DNA of 64,000 bases from Ruminococcus hominis (GTDB lineage Bacteria > Bacillota > Clostridia > Lachnospirales > Lachnospiraceae). Under the pieces are notes generated by a model, which worked only from the letters and a program-made list of their open reading frames with translations, had not been told where the DNA came from and did not search any database. Made by a program: the position numbers and the translations under genes. Positions 54,520 to 63,176 of the stretch are shown here, one piece after another. The stretch's first letter is position 1. Each line of letters opens with the position of its first letter. Location: the NCBI RefSeq assembly GCF_014287355.1, contig NZ_JACOPE010000001.1, positions 2,108,001 through 2,172,000 on the forward strand, in the 5' to 3' direction.

Positions 54520-56244
54520 TTATTTTTCCTGTTTTTCCAAATACGGAAGAACATTATCATAAATATCTCTTAGTACCGGAGCTGCAATTGTACCTCCATA
54601 ATAGATTCCCTTTGGATTATATATGATCACCATTCCAATCACTTTCGGATCATTTGCCGGGGCAAATCCGGCAAATGAAGAGATATATTTATTTGCACTT
54701 CGCGGAAGCGTCTGTGAAGTCGCAGTCTTTCCTCCTATGCGATATCCTTCCAAATATGCATTATGTCCGGACCCCTCTGAAACAACACTTTCCAGCAGCA
54801 TTTTCATAGTTTCTGAAGTTTCTTTTGATACGATTTCCTTTTGCTTTTGATATGTCAGTGTTTTTATTTCCTTTCCATCTGAATTATAAACTTTCTTTCC
54901 AAAATGAGGCGTAATACGGGTTCCACCATTTATAATTGAACTTATTGTTGTAAGTAGTTGTATCGGTGTGATTTGAAATGATTGTCCGAATGTCATCGTC
55001 GCCAGTTCTACTAATCCAATATCTTCTTTTTTATGCATGATTGTTCCTGCTTCTCCCGGCAAATCTACATTTGTTAACTTTAACAGCCCAAACTTTTGAA
55101 AATAATCATAAAATTTATCAGCACCTAATCGCAAACCTATTTCCATAAATACCGGATTACATGAATTTTGAATTCCTTGTGTAAATGTTTCCAGACCATG
55201 TCCTCCCACTTTGTGGCATCTGATTTTTCTATCCTCTACTATTTTGTACCCCGGACACGAAAAGGTATCATTTACTGTTACAACACCTTCTTCCAGACAT
55301 GCTGCTGAAGTAATTGCCTTAAAAGTTGAGCCAGGCTCATAGGTATCATTAATACACCGATTTCTCCACATCTGATTTAATAAATCTTGCTTTTTTTCAT
55401 CTGTAAGCTCACTTGTATCAATCTTTGAAGACAATGTGAACGGGTCATTCAAATTAAATTCCGGAACATTTGCCATCGCATAAATCTCTCCATTTTGAGG
55501 ATCCATCAAAATAATTGCCACCGCATCAGCTTCTTTTTCTTCCATTACTCTCTTTGCCGCCTGCTCACAGTAGGATTGTATATTATAATCCATCGTAATC
55601 TCTAATGTATTTCCCGGTTTCGGCTCCATACGGTCTTCTGCCACTCCTTCCAGTTCTATTCCCCTTGCATCTGTCATTGTAAGAATTGTCCCATTAACTC
55701 CTTTTAGATATTCTTCATATTTCACTTCAAGTCCGATAATCCCCTGATTATCACCGCCTGTAAATCCCAGTACTTGCGATGCCAGTTCTCCATATGGATA
55801 ATAACGTTTAAAATCCTCATCTACTTTCACTCCGTCTAAATCCAGATTGCGTATTCTGTCTCCAACCTCTTTTTCTACATTTGTTTTTATTTTTTCCATA
55901 GAAGAAATTTTCTCTACTCTCTTCCGTACATATGCTTCTTCCAGCCCCAACTCTTTTGAAAGCATTTGTATTGTCTGTTCCTTATTTTTTATCTGATTAT
56001 GTATCACCGATATTGTACAAACTGTTTTATTTGTTGCAAGAACCACCCCGTTCCGGTCTAAAATCTCTCCTCTGGCCGCTTTGATTTTACGTTCTCTTTC
56101 ATGTAATTCTTTTGCTCTTTTCTGATAATATTCTGCATCAAATATCATCAAAAAAATCATTCGTCCAAGCAATGCTATGATCATAATAACAGCAGCGAAA
56201 AAAACAATCATTATTTTTTTCTTATTATAAGTACGATTTTTCAT
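54520..56244 (-). CDS. Class B penicillin-binding protein (FtsI/SpoVD-like), KTA variant
   Basis: 574 residues: one membrane helix (about 10-33), a dimerisation domain beginning RGEILDRNGVVLATN, then a transpeptidase domain with SxxK in EPGSTFK (about residue 305), SxN in NSCNP, and the third motif reading GGKTATS where KTG is usual. No PASTA domains. It lies between the larger PBP and mraY. Its ribosome site, TAAGG, is inside the 3' arm of a strong hairpin. It may be the vegetative or the sporulation septal PBP; which cannot be told. Confidence 0.88.
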   Translation of the reverse strand: MKNRTYNKKKIMIVFFAAVIMIIALLGRMIFLMIFDAEYYQKRAKELHERERKIKAARGEILDRNGVVLATNKTVCTISVIHNQIKNKEQTIQMLSKELGLEEAYVRKRVEKISSMEKIKTNVEKEVGDRIRNLDLDGVKVDEDFKRYYPYGELASQVLGFTGGDNQGIIGLEVKYEEYLKGVNGTILTMTDARGIELEGVAEDRMEPKPGNTLEITMDYNIQSYCEQAAKRVMEEKEADAVAIILMDPQNGEIYAMANVPEFNLNDPFTLSSKIDTSELTDEKKQDLLNQMWRNRCINDTYEPGSTFKAITSAACLEEGVVTVNDTFSCPGYKIVEDRKIRCHKVGGHGLETFTQGIQNSCNPVFMEIGLRLGADKFYDYFQKFGLLKLTNVDLPGEAGTIMHKKEDIGLVELATMTFGQSFQITPIQLLTTISSIINGGTRITPHFGKKVYNSDGKEIKTLTYQKQKEIVSKETSETMKMLLESVVSEGSGHNAYLEGYRIGGKTATSQTLPRSANKYISSFAGFAPANDPKVIGMVIIYNPKGIYYGGTIAAPVLRDIYDNVLPYLEKQEK

Positions 56245-56249
56245 AAAAA

Positions 56250-56296
56250 AACCTTACAAAAGACAGTTTATATAAAATATTATGTCTTCTGTAAGG
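56250..56296 (-). promoter_or_regulatory. Hairpin that terminates and/or hides the ribosome site of the second PBP gene
   Basis: On the minus strand AACCTTACAGAAGACA pairs with TGTCTTTTGTAAGGTT (two internal mismatches) around an AT-rich loop and is followed by a T run that ends at the ATG (56244). The Shine-Dalgarno TAAGG is part of the 3' arm. A smaller hairpin, TTCGTTCA/TGAACGAA, lies next to it at about 56307-56329. Confidence 0.6.
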
Positions 56297-56334
56297 TTAT
56301 GCTTCTTCGTTCACATCTCATGAACGAATCTATT

Positions 56335-58380
56335 TTATTCTGTATAATAGTCCGAAGTCCAGTCTGTGAAATCCGGTGTATATGTATCATCTACATATGC
56401 CCCATCCCAATTGCTATAGGTGTCTGTATATGATTCATCATAATCTGTATAATCATAATCCCATGTTTCCTCATTGCTATTTGATGTATCCGATGAATCC
56501 TCTGTTTCCTGTACTGCAGCAGGATCATATCCTTCCACTGTGGTAACGTTTAAATACGGAAATGCTTGTGACATGATTTTTTTTGCCAGCCCAAGCACAA
56601 GTGAACTGTCATCCTGTGCCGCAGTATTTGGCTCATCGATTACCACATACACTACTACTTCCGGATTATCGAGTGGGGCACATCCGATAAAGGATAATAC
56701 ATACTTTCCATTATTACGCGGAAGCTTCTCCGCAGTACCTGTCTTTGCCCCAATATTGTATCCTTCCACTGCTGCTGTTTTACCTGTACCATAATCCATA
56801 ACAGCTTTCAAATACGTCTTTACCTGTTCTGACGTTTGCTCTGAAATAGTTTTTCGAAGCAAAACCGGATTCTTTGTTTCTATAACTTTTCCATTTTCAT
56901 CCTGGATTTGTTTTACAATATGTGGCTCATAGTAATTACCGCCATTTACCAGAGATGAGAATGCTGTTATCACCTGCGTCATTGTAACATTAAAACTCTG
57001 TCCAAATGAACTGGTCGCAAGATCCGTATCCCCCATTGTATCTTTGGTAAATAATAATCCTGCTGTCGAAGCTTCTCCCGGAAGATCAATTCCGGTATAT
57101 TCCCCAAAGCCGAAAATATGCTGATATCGAATAAAGTCTTCAACACCTATCGATTCGGCAATTTCCATCAGTGCAACATTACAGGAATTTGCTATAGCAT
57201 CCGCAACTGTCTCTGTTCCATGTCCTGAAGTAAGATGACATCGGATATCCCAGTCTCCCACATGCAGATATCCTCCACACACATAGGTTTCATCCCCTTT
57301 GATTGCTCCTGTATCCAGACCTGTTGCCACTGTAAATGGTTTGATCGTCGAGCCTGGTTCAAATGCATCACTAACGCAAAAATTACGCCACAATTCATTC
57401 ATTGCCTCAAACTGCTCATCCTCTGTTTTTGCATTCCAGTCTTCCGTCGAATAAATAGCAGACAAATCTCTTGGCTTATTTAAATCAAAATTAGGATAAG
57501 AAGCCTCTGCAAGAATTTCTCCGGTATTTGGATTCATGATCATCACTGCTGTATTCTTACTTCCCAGCTCATCTTCCCGTTCTTCACCGGTATGTTCTTC
57601 ATTAAATTCTTTAATACACTGCTCTACAATGCTCTGTAATGTCACATCAATCGTCGAAACAACCGTGTTTCCATTTTTTGCATCTTTTACAGTTCTCTCT
57701 AATGATGCATTATCAGAAAAATAGCCATACTCTCTTCCATTCAATCCATTTAAAACATCATTATATGCACTTTCAATCCCCAGTGCTCCAATATTATCTA
57801 CTGTAGCAAATCCAATCACATCACTCGCCAATGTAGCATATGGATAATTACGCTTATAATCATCCTCAAGCCAGATTCCTTTTACATTTGGATAGTTTTC
57901 TGTATCTTCCTCAATCGCCCTAAATTTCTGTGCTTTTTCATAAGTTACATTTTCTGCAAGTATCTGGTATCTGCTATCCGGGTTATCAGAAATGATTTGA
58001 TCTACATCCCCTTCATTTATCCCAAAACAATCCGACAATACTTTCTTTGTAGGATTGATATATTCTTCTTTGGAAGTCATAACATAAACATCGAGTATTA
58101 CATTATATACTCTCTCACTTGTCGCAATCTTAGTTCCATTTCGATCGACAATATCTCCTCGTTTATATGGAATTACCCTGCTGTCATATGTCTGCTGATC
58201 CAAAACAATTTTTGTAAATTTGCTTCCTTTGGAAGCATTGATATATGTAATTTTTGCTATAAGAACAACAAAAGCCAGTATAACTGCCATAAATAGCATT
58301 ACCAGCTTCTTTTGCATTCTTTTTGGAAATTTTCTTGTTAAAAATTGATAATTGTTTTTTTTATTCTTTTTGACTGCCAT
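56335..58380 (-). CDS. Class B penicillin-binding protein with a Tyr/Asp-rich tail
   Basis: 681 residues. Membrane helix about 27-47, dimerisation domain with KRGDIVDRNGTKIATS, transpeptidase motifs EPGSTIK (about 340), NSCN and GAKTGTAEK all intact. After about residue 625 the protein ends in a low-complexity segment rich in Tyr, Asp, Thr and Trp (EETWDYDYTDYDESY and similar) lacking any PASTA domain. It follows ftsL by 9 nt, the normal place of ftsI/pbpB. Confidence 0.9.
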   Translation of the reverse strand: MAVKKNKKNNYQFLTRKFPKRMQKKLVMLFMAVILAFVVLIAKITYINASKGSKFTKIVLDQQTYDSRVIPYKRGDIVDRNGTKIATSERVYNVILDVYVMTSKEEYINPTKKVLSDCFGINEGDVDQIISDNPDSRYQILAENVTYEKAQKFRAIEEDTENYPNVKGIWLEDDYKRNYPYATLASDVIGFATVDNIGALGIESAYNDVLNGLNGREYGYFSDNASLERTVKDAKNGNTVVSTIDVTLQSIVEQCIKEFNEEHTGEEREDELGSKNTAVMIMNPNTGEILAEASYPNFDLNKPRDLSAIYSTEDWNAKTEDEQFEAMNELWRNFCVSDAFEPGSTIKPFTVATGLDTGAIKGDETYVCGGYLHVGDWDIRCHLTSGHGTETVADAIANSCNVALMEIAESIGVEDFIRYQHIFGFGEYTGIDLPGEASTAGLLFTKDTMGDTDLATSSFGQSFNVTMTQVITAFSSLVNGGNYYEPHIVKQIQDENGKVIETKNPVLLRKTISEQTSEQVKTYLKAVMDYGTGKTAAVEGYNIGAKTGTAEKLPRNNGKYVLSFIGCAPLDNPEVVVYVVIDEPNTAAQDDSSLVLGLAKKIMSQAFPYLNVTTVEGYDPAAVQETEDSSDTSNSNEETWDYDYTDYDESYTDTYSNWDGAYVDDTYTPDFTDWTSDYYTE

Positions 58381-58389
58381 CTTCTTACC

Positions 58390-58929
58390 TTATTCTGACA
58401 CATCTTTTGATTTTGCTAACACACCATCTTTTGGTATATCACTATACTGCGTTACACTGTCACTCTCTGGACCTGTATATTCCACCACGCTCCCCTGGGC
58501 TGCATATACCATTCCAAATTCGTTGATTGCTTTATCGCGAACCTCTTCCAAATTCACAGCATCTTCTGCACTTCGGTAAGCTGTATCATTTTCTTCTGTC
58601 AGATTTGAAAGTTCTTCTTGTAATGCCGTAATATTTTCCGAACGACTTACAACCTCTGCCTGCAACTGCAAAAACATAACACTGATACATACTGCAAAAA
58701 TTGCTGCTCCTGTCAGAAAGACAGCATATACAGGACTTATACTCTGTGCACGTTTTCGATTTTTACGCACCTGACGACTAGCTTTCGCACTCTGCTTTTT
58801 CGGCTTTTCTATCTGCTTTGGCACTGTTTCCGGCTGCAAAGCTGCACTTCCATAGACATACATTCTTCTGTGCTGTCCAGCATAATATTCTGCTTTACTA
58901 TACGTCTTCATACGTCCTATATCTGCCAT
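58390..58929 (-). CDS. ftsL: FtsL-like divisome protein
   Basis: 179 residues. Basic cytoplasmic region of about 70 residues, one membrane helix (SPVYAVFLTGAAIFAVCISVMFL), then an extracellular leucine-zipper-like coiled coil (ITALQEELSNLTEENDTAYRSAEDAVNLEEVRDKAINEFGM), ending in a short acidic tail. Position between rsmH and the PBP gene supports FtsL. Sequence conservation in this family is low; the start is uncertain, as an ATG six codons later has a better ribosome site. Confidence 0.82.
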   Translation of the reverse strand: MADIGRMKTYSKAEYYAGQHRRMYVYGSAALQPETVPKQIEKPKKQSAKASRQVRKNRKRAQSISPVYAVFLTGAAIFAVCISVMFLQLQAEVVSRSENITALQEELSNLTEENDTAYRSAEDAVNLEEVRDKAINEFGMVYAAQGSVVEYTGPESDSVTQYSDIPKDGVLAKSKDVSE

Positions 58930-59003
58930 TGCTTTTTGCCTTTCTCTTTCACCAGGCTCTCCCCTCCTGATGAAATTCTATTTGATATACTCCCTTTATT
59001 TTG

Positions 59004-59939
59004 CTAACAGCGTTCAAAAATACGTAACTTTGCACTTTTAGAACGGCTGTTATACTCTAATTCTTCTTCACTTGGAAGAATTGGTTTCCTTGTAATGACC
59101 TTTCCTTTTGAAACATTTCCACATACACATACCGGAAAATGCGATGGACATATGCAAGGATTTTCATTTTTTCGAAATGCACTTTTCACAATTCTGTCTT
59201 CCAAAGAATGAAATGTGATAATGCATATTCTTCCACCAGGATTAAGCATCTCGATCATATCATCAAGCGATTCCCTTAAAACATCCAATTCTCTGTTCAA
59301 CTCAATACGAATTGCCTGAAATGTTCTCTTTGATGGGTGTCCTGCTGTCTTTTGAAATTTCATTGGGATTGCATGACGAATAATCTCGTTAAGCTGTCCC
59401 GTTGTCTCAATCGGTGCTTTTTGACGCTCTATTACGATATGCTTTGCAATATTTTTCGCAAACTTGTCCTCTCCATAGTCACGAATCACCCTGAAAAGAT
59501 CTGCTTCGCTATACGTATTCACGATTTCTCGTGCTGTCAGCTGCTGTCTTTGATCCATTCGCATATCTAACGGAGCATCTACTCGATAAGAAAATCCTCT
59601 TTCTGCAGTATCCAGCTGATATGACGATACTCCCAGATCGATCACAATACCATCAACTTTATCTACACCAATTTCATGAAGCCGTGACTTCATCTCACAA
59701 TAATTGCTTCTTATTATTGTAACCTTCTCCCCAAAGTCACGTAATCTTTCGCTTGCAGCTTCTATTGCTGCTGCATCTTGATCTATACCTATAAATCTCC
59801 CCTGTTCGTTCAGACGACTGCAAACTTCAAATGCATGTCCACCTCCGCCTAACGTTCCGTCTACATAGATTCCGTCTGGTTTAATTGCCAGACCATCTAC
59901 TGTTTCTTCAAGTAATACTGATTTGTGTTTAAATGCCAT
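59004..59939 (-). CDS. rsmH: 16S rRNA (cytosine-1402-N4)-methyltransferase
   Basis: 311 residues from [12 protein letters not shown] (GGAGG 5 nt upstream). SAM-binding [28 protein letters not shown], then [15 protein letters not shown] and the [15 protein letters not shown] segment. The second gene of the dcw cluster, after mraZ. Confidence 0.97.
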   Translation of the reverse strand: MAFKHKSVLLEETVDGLAIKPDGIYVDGTLGGGGHAFEVCSRLNEQGRFIGIDQDAAAIEAASERLRDFGEKVTIIRSNYCEMKSRLHEIGVDKVDGIVIDLGVSSYQLDTAERGFSYRVDAPLDMRMDQRQQLTAREIVNTYSEADLFRVIRDYGEDKFAKNIAKHIVIERQKAPIETTGQLNEIIRHAIPMKFQKTAGHPSKRTFQAIRIELNRELDVLRESLDDMIEMLNPGGRICIITFHSLEDRIVKSAFRKNENPCICPSHFPVCVCGNVSKGKVITRKPILPSEEELEYNSRSKSAKLRIFERC

Positions 59940-60031
59940 ATCTTCCTCCATCTTTTCGCATTATATTACCAGCTCTTATGATCGCCGTTCGTCATAACCG
60001 TGCAAACACGCTCCTGACTCACTACTACTCA

Positions 60032-60469
60032 TTATATCCTGATTCCAATTGCTTCCATTCGTTCTGCAATTGCATCCAAATCTTCTTCGCTGACCATACT
60101 GCGTTCTTCCCAAAGTCCTTTATCCCAGATTTCTACACGATCTTGAACTCCCACAAGAACAACGTCCTTTTCAAGATGTGCTGCTTTTCTGAGTGACGGC
60201 GGTACTAAAACTCTCCCTTGTTTATCGAAACTGCCCTCTGAAGCACTTCCAAAGAAATATCTCTTGAATATTCTGGCATCCTTATTCATCCGTGGTAAGG
60301 TTTCCAGTTCTGCTACAAATTTGTTCCACTCATCTTGAGAGTACACAAATAAACAACCTTCCAGTCCATTGCAGATTACAAAGCTATCGCCCAAATCTTC
60401 ACGTAACTTGGCTGGTATAATCAATCGGCCTTTTTCATCTATGCTGTGATTAAACTCTCCTAGTAACAT
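60032..60469 (-). CDS. mraZ: Transcriptional regulator MraZ
   Basis: 145 residues from MLLGEFNHSIDEKGRLIIPAK (AAAGGAG upstream); two AbrB-like MraZ half-domains, the second beginning SFDKQGRVLVPPSLRKAA. It binds direct repeats upstream of its own gene and represses the dcw cluster. The operator array here is large and overlaps the promoter. Confidence 0.97.
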   Translation of the reverse strand: MLLGEFNHSIDEKGRLIIPAKLREDLGDSFVICNGLEGCLFVYSQDEWNKFVAELETLPRMNKDARIFKRYFFGSASEGSFDKQGRVLVPPSLRKAAHLEKDVVLVGVQDRVEIWDKGLWEERSMVSEEDLDAIAERMEAIGIRI

Positions 60470-60498
60470 TAAGAACTCCTTTTTAGAATTTATGGGCT

Positions 60499-60580
60499 CC
60501 ACTTTTCTCCCACTTTATTCCACAATTCACCACTTCCTACCACTTAGAACCATTGTAAACCACTTCCCACCCTTTTTCAA
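60499..60580 (-). promoter_or_regulatory. dcw cluster promoter with MraZ box array
   Basis: Minus-strand TTGAAA (60580-60575), 17-nt spacer, TACAAT (60557-60552). Six boxes of the form (A/T)(A/G)TGG recur at an exact 10-bp period (plus-strand CCAxx at 60510, 60520, 60530, 60540, 60550, 60560), with a seventh at 60499. This matches the known MraZ operator layout of 5-bp boxes with 5-bp gaps but with more copies than the usual three or four. Confidence 0.8.
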
Positions 60581-60621
60581 CCCCTTATTTTGTGAAAAAA
60601 TTAGAACTAAAAAAATCCACT

Positions 60622-60683
60622 GGACCTTTTTGTCGTATACACGGCAATAAAAAAAGACAGAAAAGATTTTTTTCTTCTCTGTC
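60622..60683 (-). terminator. Terminator after the small membrane protein gene with terminator-linked repeat (copy C)
   Basis: On the minus strand GACAGAGAAGA pairs with TCTTTTCTGTC, followed by TTTTTTT (60655-60649). Directly beyond, ATTGCCGTGTATACGAC and AAAAAGGTCC match copy A near 3238-3283. Confidence 0.7.
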
Positions 60684-60701
60684 TCTTCTTTACTTCTTAT
60701 C

Positions 60702-60938
60702 TTACTGAGAAATTGTTGATAAATAACTGTTAATCGCATCATAATTAACTGAAGCAACTTCTCTTTCCTGCTTTGACTCATATGTATCATATGCAGAATA
60801 TCCTAACCATCCGACTAATGCCAAGCCTGCCAGCGACAATACACAGGTTCTTACAACACCCATAACTCTCTGTTTGCGGATATTCTTTTTTCTATTTGCT
60901 TTTTCCTGTTTATATCGATCTACTTTCTCCTGACTCAT
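60702..60938 (-). CDS. Small single-pass membrane protein of unknown function
   Basis: 78 residues. Very basic N-terminus (Lys/Arg/Gln, about 1-28), one membrane helix (VVRTCVLSLAGLALVGWLGYSAY), and a short outer tail with no motif. AAGGAAGG lies upstream of the ATG. It is 20 nt downstream of degV in the same direction with its own terminator. Confidence 0.7.
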   Translation of the reverse strand: MSQEKVDRYKQEKANRKKNIRKQRVMGVVRTCVLSLAGLALVGWLGYSAYDTYESKQEREVASVNYDAINSYLSTISQ

Positions 60939-60958
60939 ATAAACCTTCCTTTCATCTA

Positions 60959-61798
60959 TTAAATCGCAACGATGATACCACCATCATTTGCATACATAGA
61001 ACTTATTCCGGCTGTATCCACGATGATGCTCTTCTTTACTTCCATCTTCTCTAATAATATTTTTTCAAAATCTTTTGCTCTCTGTTCACAATTACAATGT
61101 GAAATTGCCAGCACTTTTTCTCTTGCATTCTCTGTTTCCTGTTCAACATAATCTGCCATCTTAACTAATGCCTTCTTCATTCCACGAGCCTGCGCTTTCT
61201 GACAAATCGTACCTTCCGGTGTTGATCCCATAACTGGTTTTATGTTCAATGCGCCTGCAACCAGTGCTTTGATTCCTGTTAATCTTCCATTCTTACGAAG
61301 TGTATCCAGATTCTCCAGTACAAAATAAGTATGCTGCCCTTCTATATAAGCTTCTACTGTATCGATCACTGTCTGAAAATCCATTCCGGCCTCTTCACAC
61401 TCCTGAATCTTTAATGCGATCAATGTCTCACCTATGGATGCTGAACGAGAATTAAATACATAGATGTCTTTTTCTCCATACTCTTCAAAGTACAAATTTC
61501 TTCCTAACTGAGCACTGTTATAAGAACCACTGAGCTCTGCCGATAATGTAACTACATAAATATGATCTGCATCACAATTATACTTCGCCAGATATTGCTC
61601 CGGTGAAGGACAAGAAGACTTTGGACTTTCCGGACATTCAGCAACTTTCTTTAAAAAATCTGCCTGATCAAATGTCTCATCATCTATAATATGATATTCT
61701 CCCACCTGCATAGTCAATGCGGCTGATACGAACATTCCGCTCTGTTTCATCTCATCTGTCAGTTCTCCGCAACTGTCAACAATCACTCTATAACTCAT
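60959..61798 (-). CDS. DegV family fatty-acid-binding protein
   Basis: 279 residues from MSYRVIVDSCGELTDEM (GGGAGG upstream; a start 15 codons earlier is unlikely). DegV fold: N-terminal DSCGEL, SSCPSPEQYL (lipid headgroup loop), VTLSAELSGSYNSAQ, and FVLENLDTLRKNGRLTG. Firmicutes DegV/FakB proteins bind a single fatty acid and present it to FakA kinase; no fakA is in the window. Confidence 0.9.
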   Translation of the reverse strand: MSYRVIVDSCGELTDEMKQSGMFVSAALTMQVGEYHIIDDETFDQADFLKKVAECPESPKSSCPSPEQYLAKYNCDADHIYVVTLSAELSGSYNSAQLGRNLYFEEYGEKDIYVFNSRSASIGETLIALKIQECEEAGMDFQTVIDTVEAYIEGQHTYFVLENLDTLRKNGRLTGIKALVAGALNIKPVMGSTPEGTICQKAQARGMKKALVKMADYVEQETENAREKVLAISHCNCEQRAKDFEKILLEKMEVKKSIIVDTAGISSMYANDGGIIVAI

Positions 61799-61825
61799 TG
61801 TAGTTCCTCCCAAATCACACTGTGT

Positions 61826-61868
61826 GTGATAAATTTCTATCACATGTAGTTTTTAATACTACATTATA
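61826..61868 (-). promoter_or_regulatory. degV promoter region with two palindromes
   Basis: A minus-strand TATAAT (61868-61863) is followed directly by a 7-bp hairpin (ATGTAGT/ACTACAT, 61844-61864) and then by the palindrome GTGATA-AATTTC-TATCAC (61826-61843). No convincing -35 is present. A regulator site is possible. Confidence 0.4.
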
Positions 61869-61927
61869 ATATACCATACTTTTGAGTGATTGAAAAGAGC
61901 TTTTTCATTCCATTTTTGGAAACCCAT

Positions 61928-61974
61928 CTTATTACGTTACTGTTCACAGTAACTGTGAACAGTAACCTTATTGC
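61928..61974. repeat. Minimal 31-bp MITE-family unit with imperfect 8-bp target duplication
   Basis: GTTACTGTTCAC (61936-61947), 7 nt, GTGAACAGTAAC (61955-61966): the same 12-bp ends as the 142-bp element. It is flanked by CTTATTAC (61928-61935) and CTTATTGC (61967-61974), 7/8 identical. The right copy includes the stop codon of the second SEDS gene. Confidence 0.7.
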
Positions 61975-63152
61975 TTCAATTTAATTTTACGAGATATTCC
62001 AAGTGCAATTCCCATCTCTGTCATAAGAAACAAAATCGACGTACCTCCATAACTGATAAACGGTAATGTAACTCCCGTTGTCGGCATCATATTGGTCACT
62101 ACGGCAATATTTAAAATAACCTGAAGCGAAATATGTGCAAAGATTCCACTTGCGACTAATGAACCATAGAGATCCGGCGCATTCTTTGCAATAAACATCA
62201 AGCGATATAAAAGTAGACCAAACAGTACGAGAACGACAATTACGCCGAACACGCCCAGCTCCTCGCATACAATTGTCAGAATCATATCATTTTGCACTTC
62301 GGGAATTACCCCCAGCTTTTGCGTACTATTTCCAAGACCTTTCCCAAAAAATCCACCGGATCCAATTGCATACAATCCCTGCATTACTTGAAATCCACCT
62401 TCATCTGCATGATTTTCCGGATCAAGCCAGGTGATTATTCGTCGCAGACGGAAGTTTTCACTACTTGAAATATTTGCCGAAAGATATGAAAGTCCAACCA
62501 CAACAACTACAGCTCCTGCAGCAATCAGCTGCAAAAATGGTTTTATCTTAGGATGTGCAACAAAGATTAATATCCCGGTAATCCCCGCAACAATAATCGC
62601 TGTACTTAAGTTATCTGTCAGAACCATTACACCACCTGCTGCAACTGCTCCAACTACACAAACTCGTTCAATCCCTTTCTTTGACTGAATCTTAGGACCC
62701 AGCCTGCAGATTTCATAAGGGATTAACAAAATAACTGCAATTTTGGCAATTTCTGATGGCTGTAATGTCATCTTGCCGGGAAGCTGAAGCCATCTTCTTG
62801 ATCCATATGCTTCTACTCCAAGAGGTGTTTTTACCAGCAGCATCAAAAACAAGGAAATATAATAAATCTGCCAGGAAAAAGCACCATACACATGATAGTC
62901 TAATTTTGATACAAACAACATAAAAGCAAAACTAACCGCACTTATAATTGCCTGCTTTGAAAAATAGAACATATCATTTCCAAAATCCGCATTTGCACTA
63001 TATGCACTTGTACTATAAAGCATCACCAGTCCAAAACACATTAAGAAAACCAGAATCATTAATAAATCATAGTCAAAATATTGCGGATTCTGAACAAATA
63101 ATTTAGACCATTGAAAGCTTTTCTTATTTGGTCTTACAGTTCCATTCTCCAT
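61968..63152 (-). CDS. Second SEDS-family glycosyltransferase (FtsW/RodA/SpoVE-like)
   Basis: 394 residues, about ten membrane helices, with a longer cytoplasmic N-terminus than the FtsW in the dcw cluster. Shares VMLYSTSAYSAN, RRWLQLPGKMTLQPSEIAKIAVILLI, LYAIGSGGFFGKGLGNSTQKLGVIPEVQNDMILTIVCEELG and GVTLPFISYGGTS. The close likeness to FtsW rather than RodA suggests a septal or sporulation paralogue (SpoVE-like). 24 nt after asnB in the same direction. No partner PBP adjacent. Confidence 0.88.
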   Translation of the reverse strand: MENGTVRPNKKSFQWSKLFVQNPQYFDYDLLMILVFLMCFGLVMLYSTSAYSANADFGNDMFYFSKQAIISAVSFAFMLFVSKLDYHVYGAFSWQIYYISLFLMLLVKTPLGVEAYGSRRWLQLPGKMTLQPSEIAKIAVILLIPYEICRLGPKIQSKKGIERVCVVGAVAAGGVMVLTDNLSTAIIVAGITGILIFVAHPKIKPFLQLIAAGAVVVVVGLSYLSANISSSENFRLRRIITWLDPENHADEGGFQVMQGLYAIGSGGFFGKGLGNSTQKLGVIPEVQNDMILTIVCEELGVFGVIVVLVLFGLLLYRLMFIAKNAPDLYGSLVASGIFAHISLQVILNIAVVTNMMPTTGVTLPFISYGGTSILFLMTEMGIALGISRKIKLKQ

Positions 63153-63176
63153 ATCAACATCCCCTGTTTATTCAAA

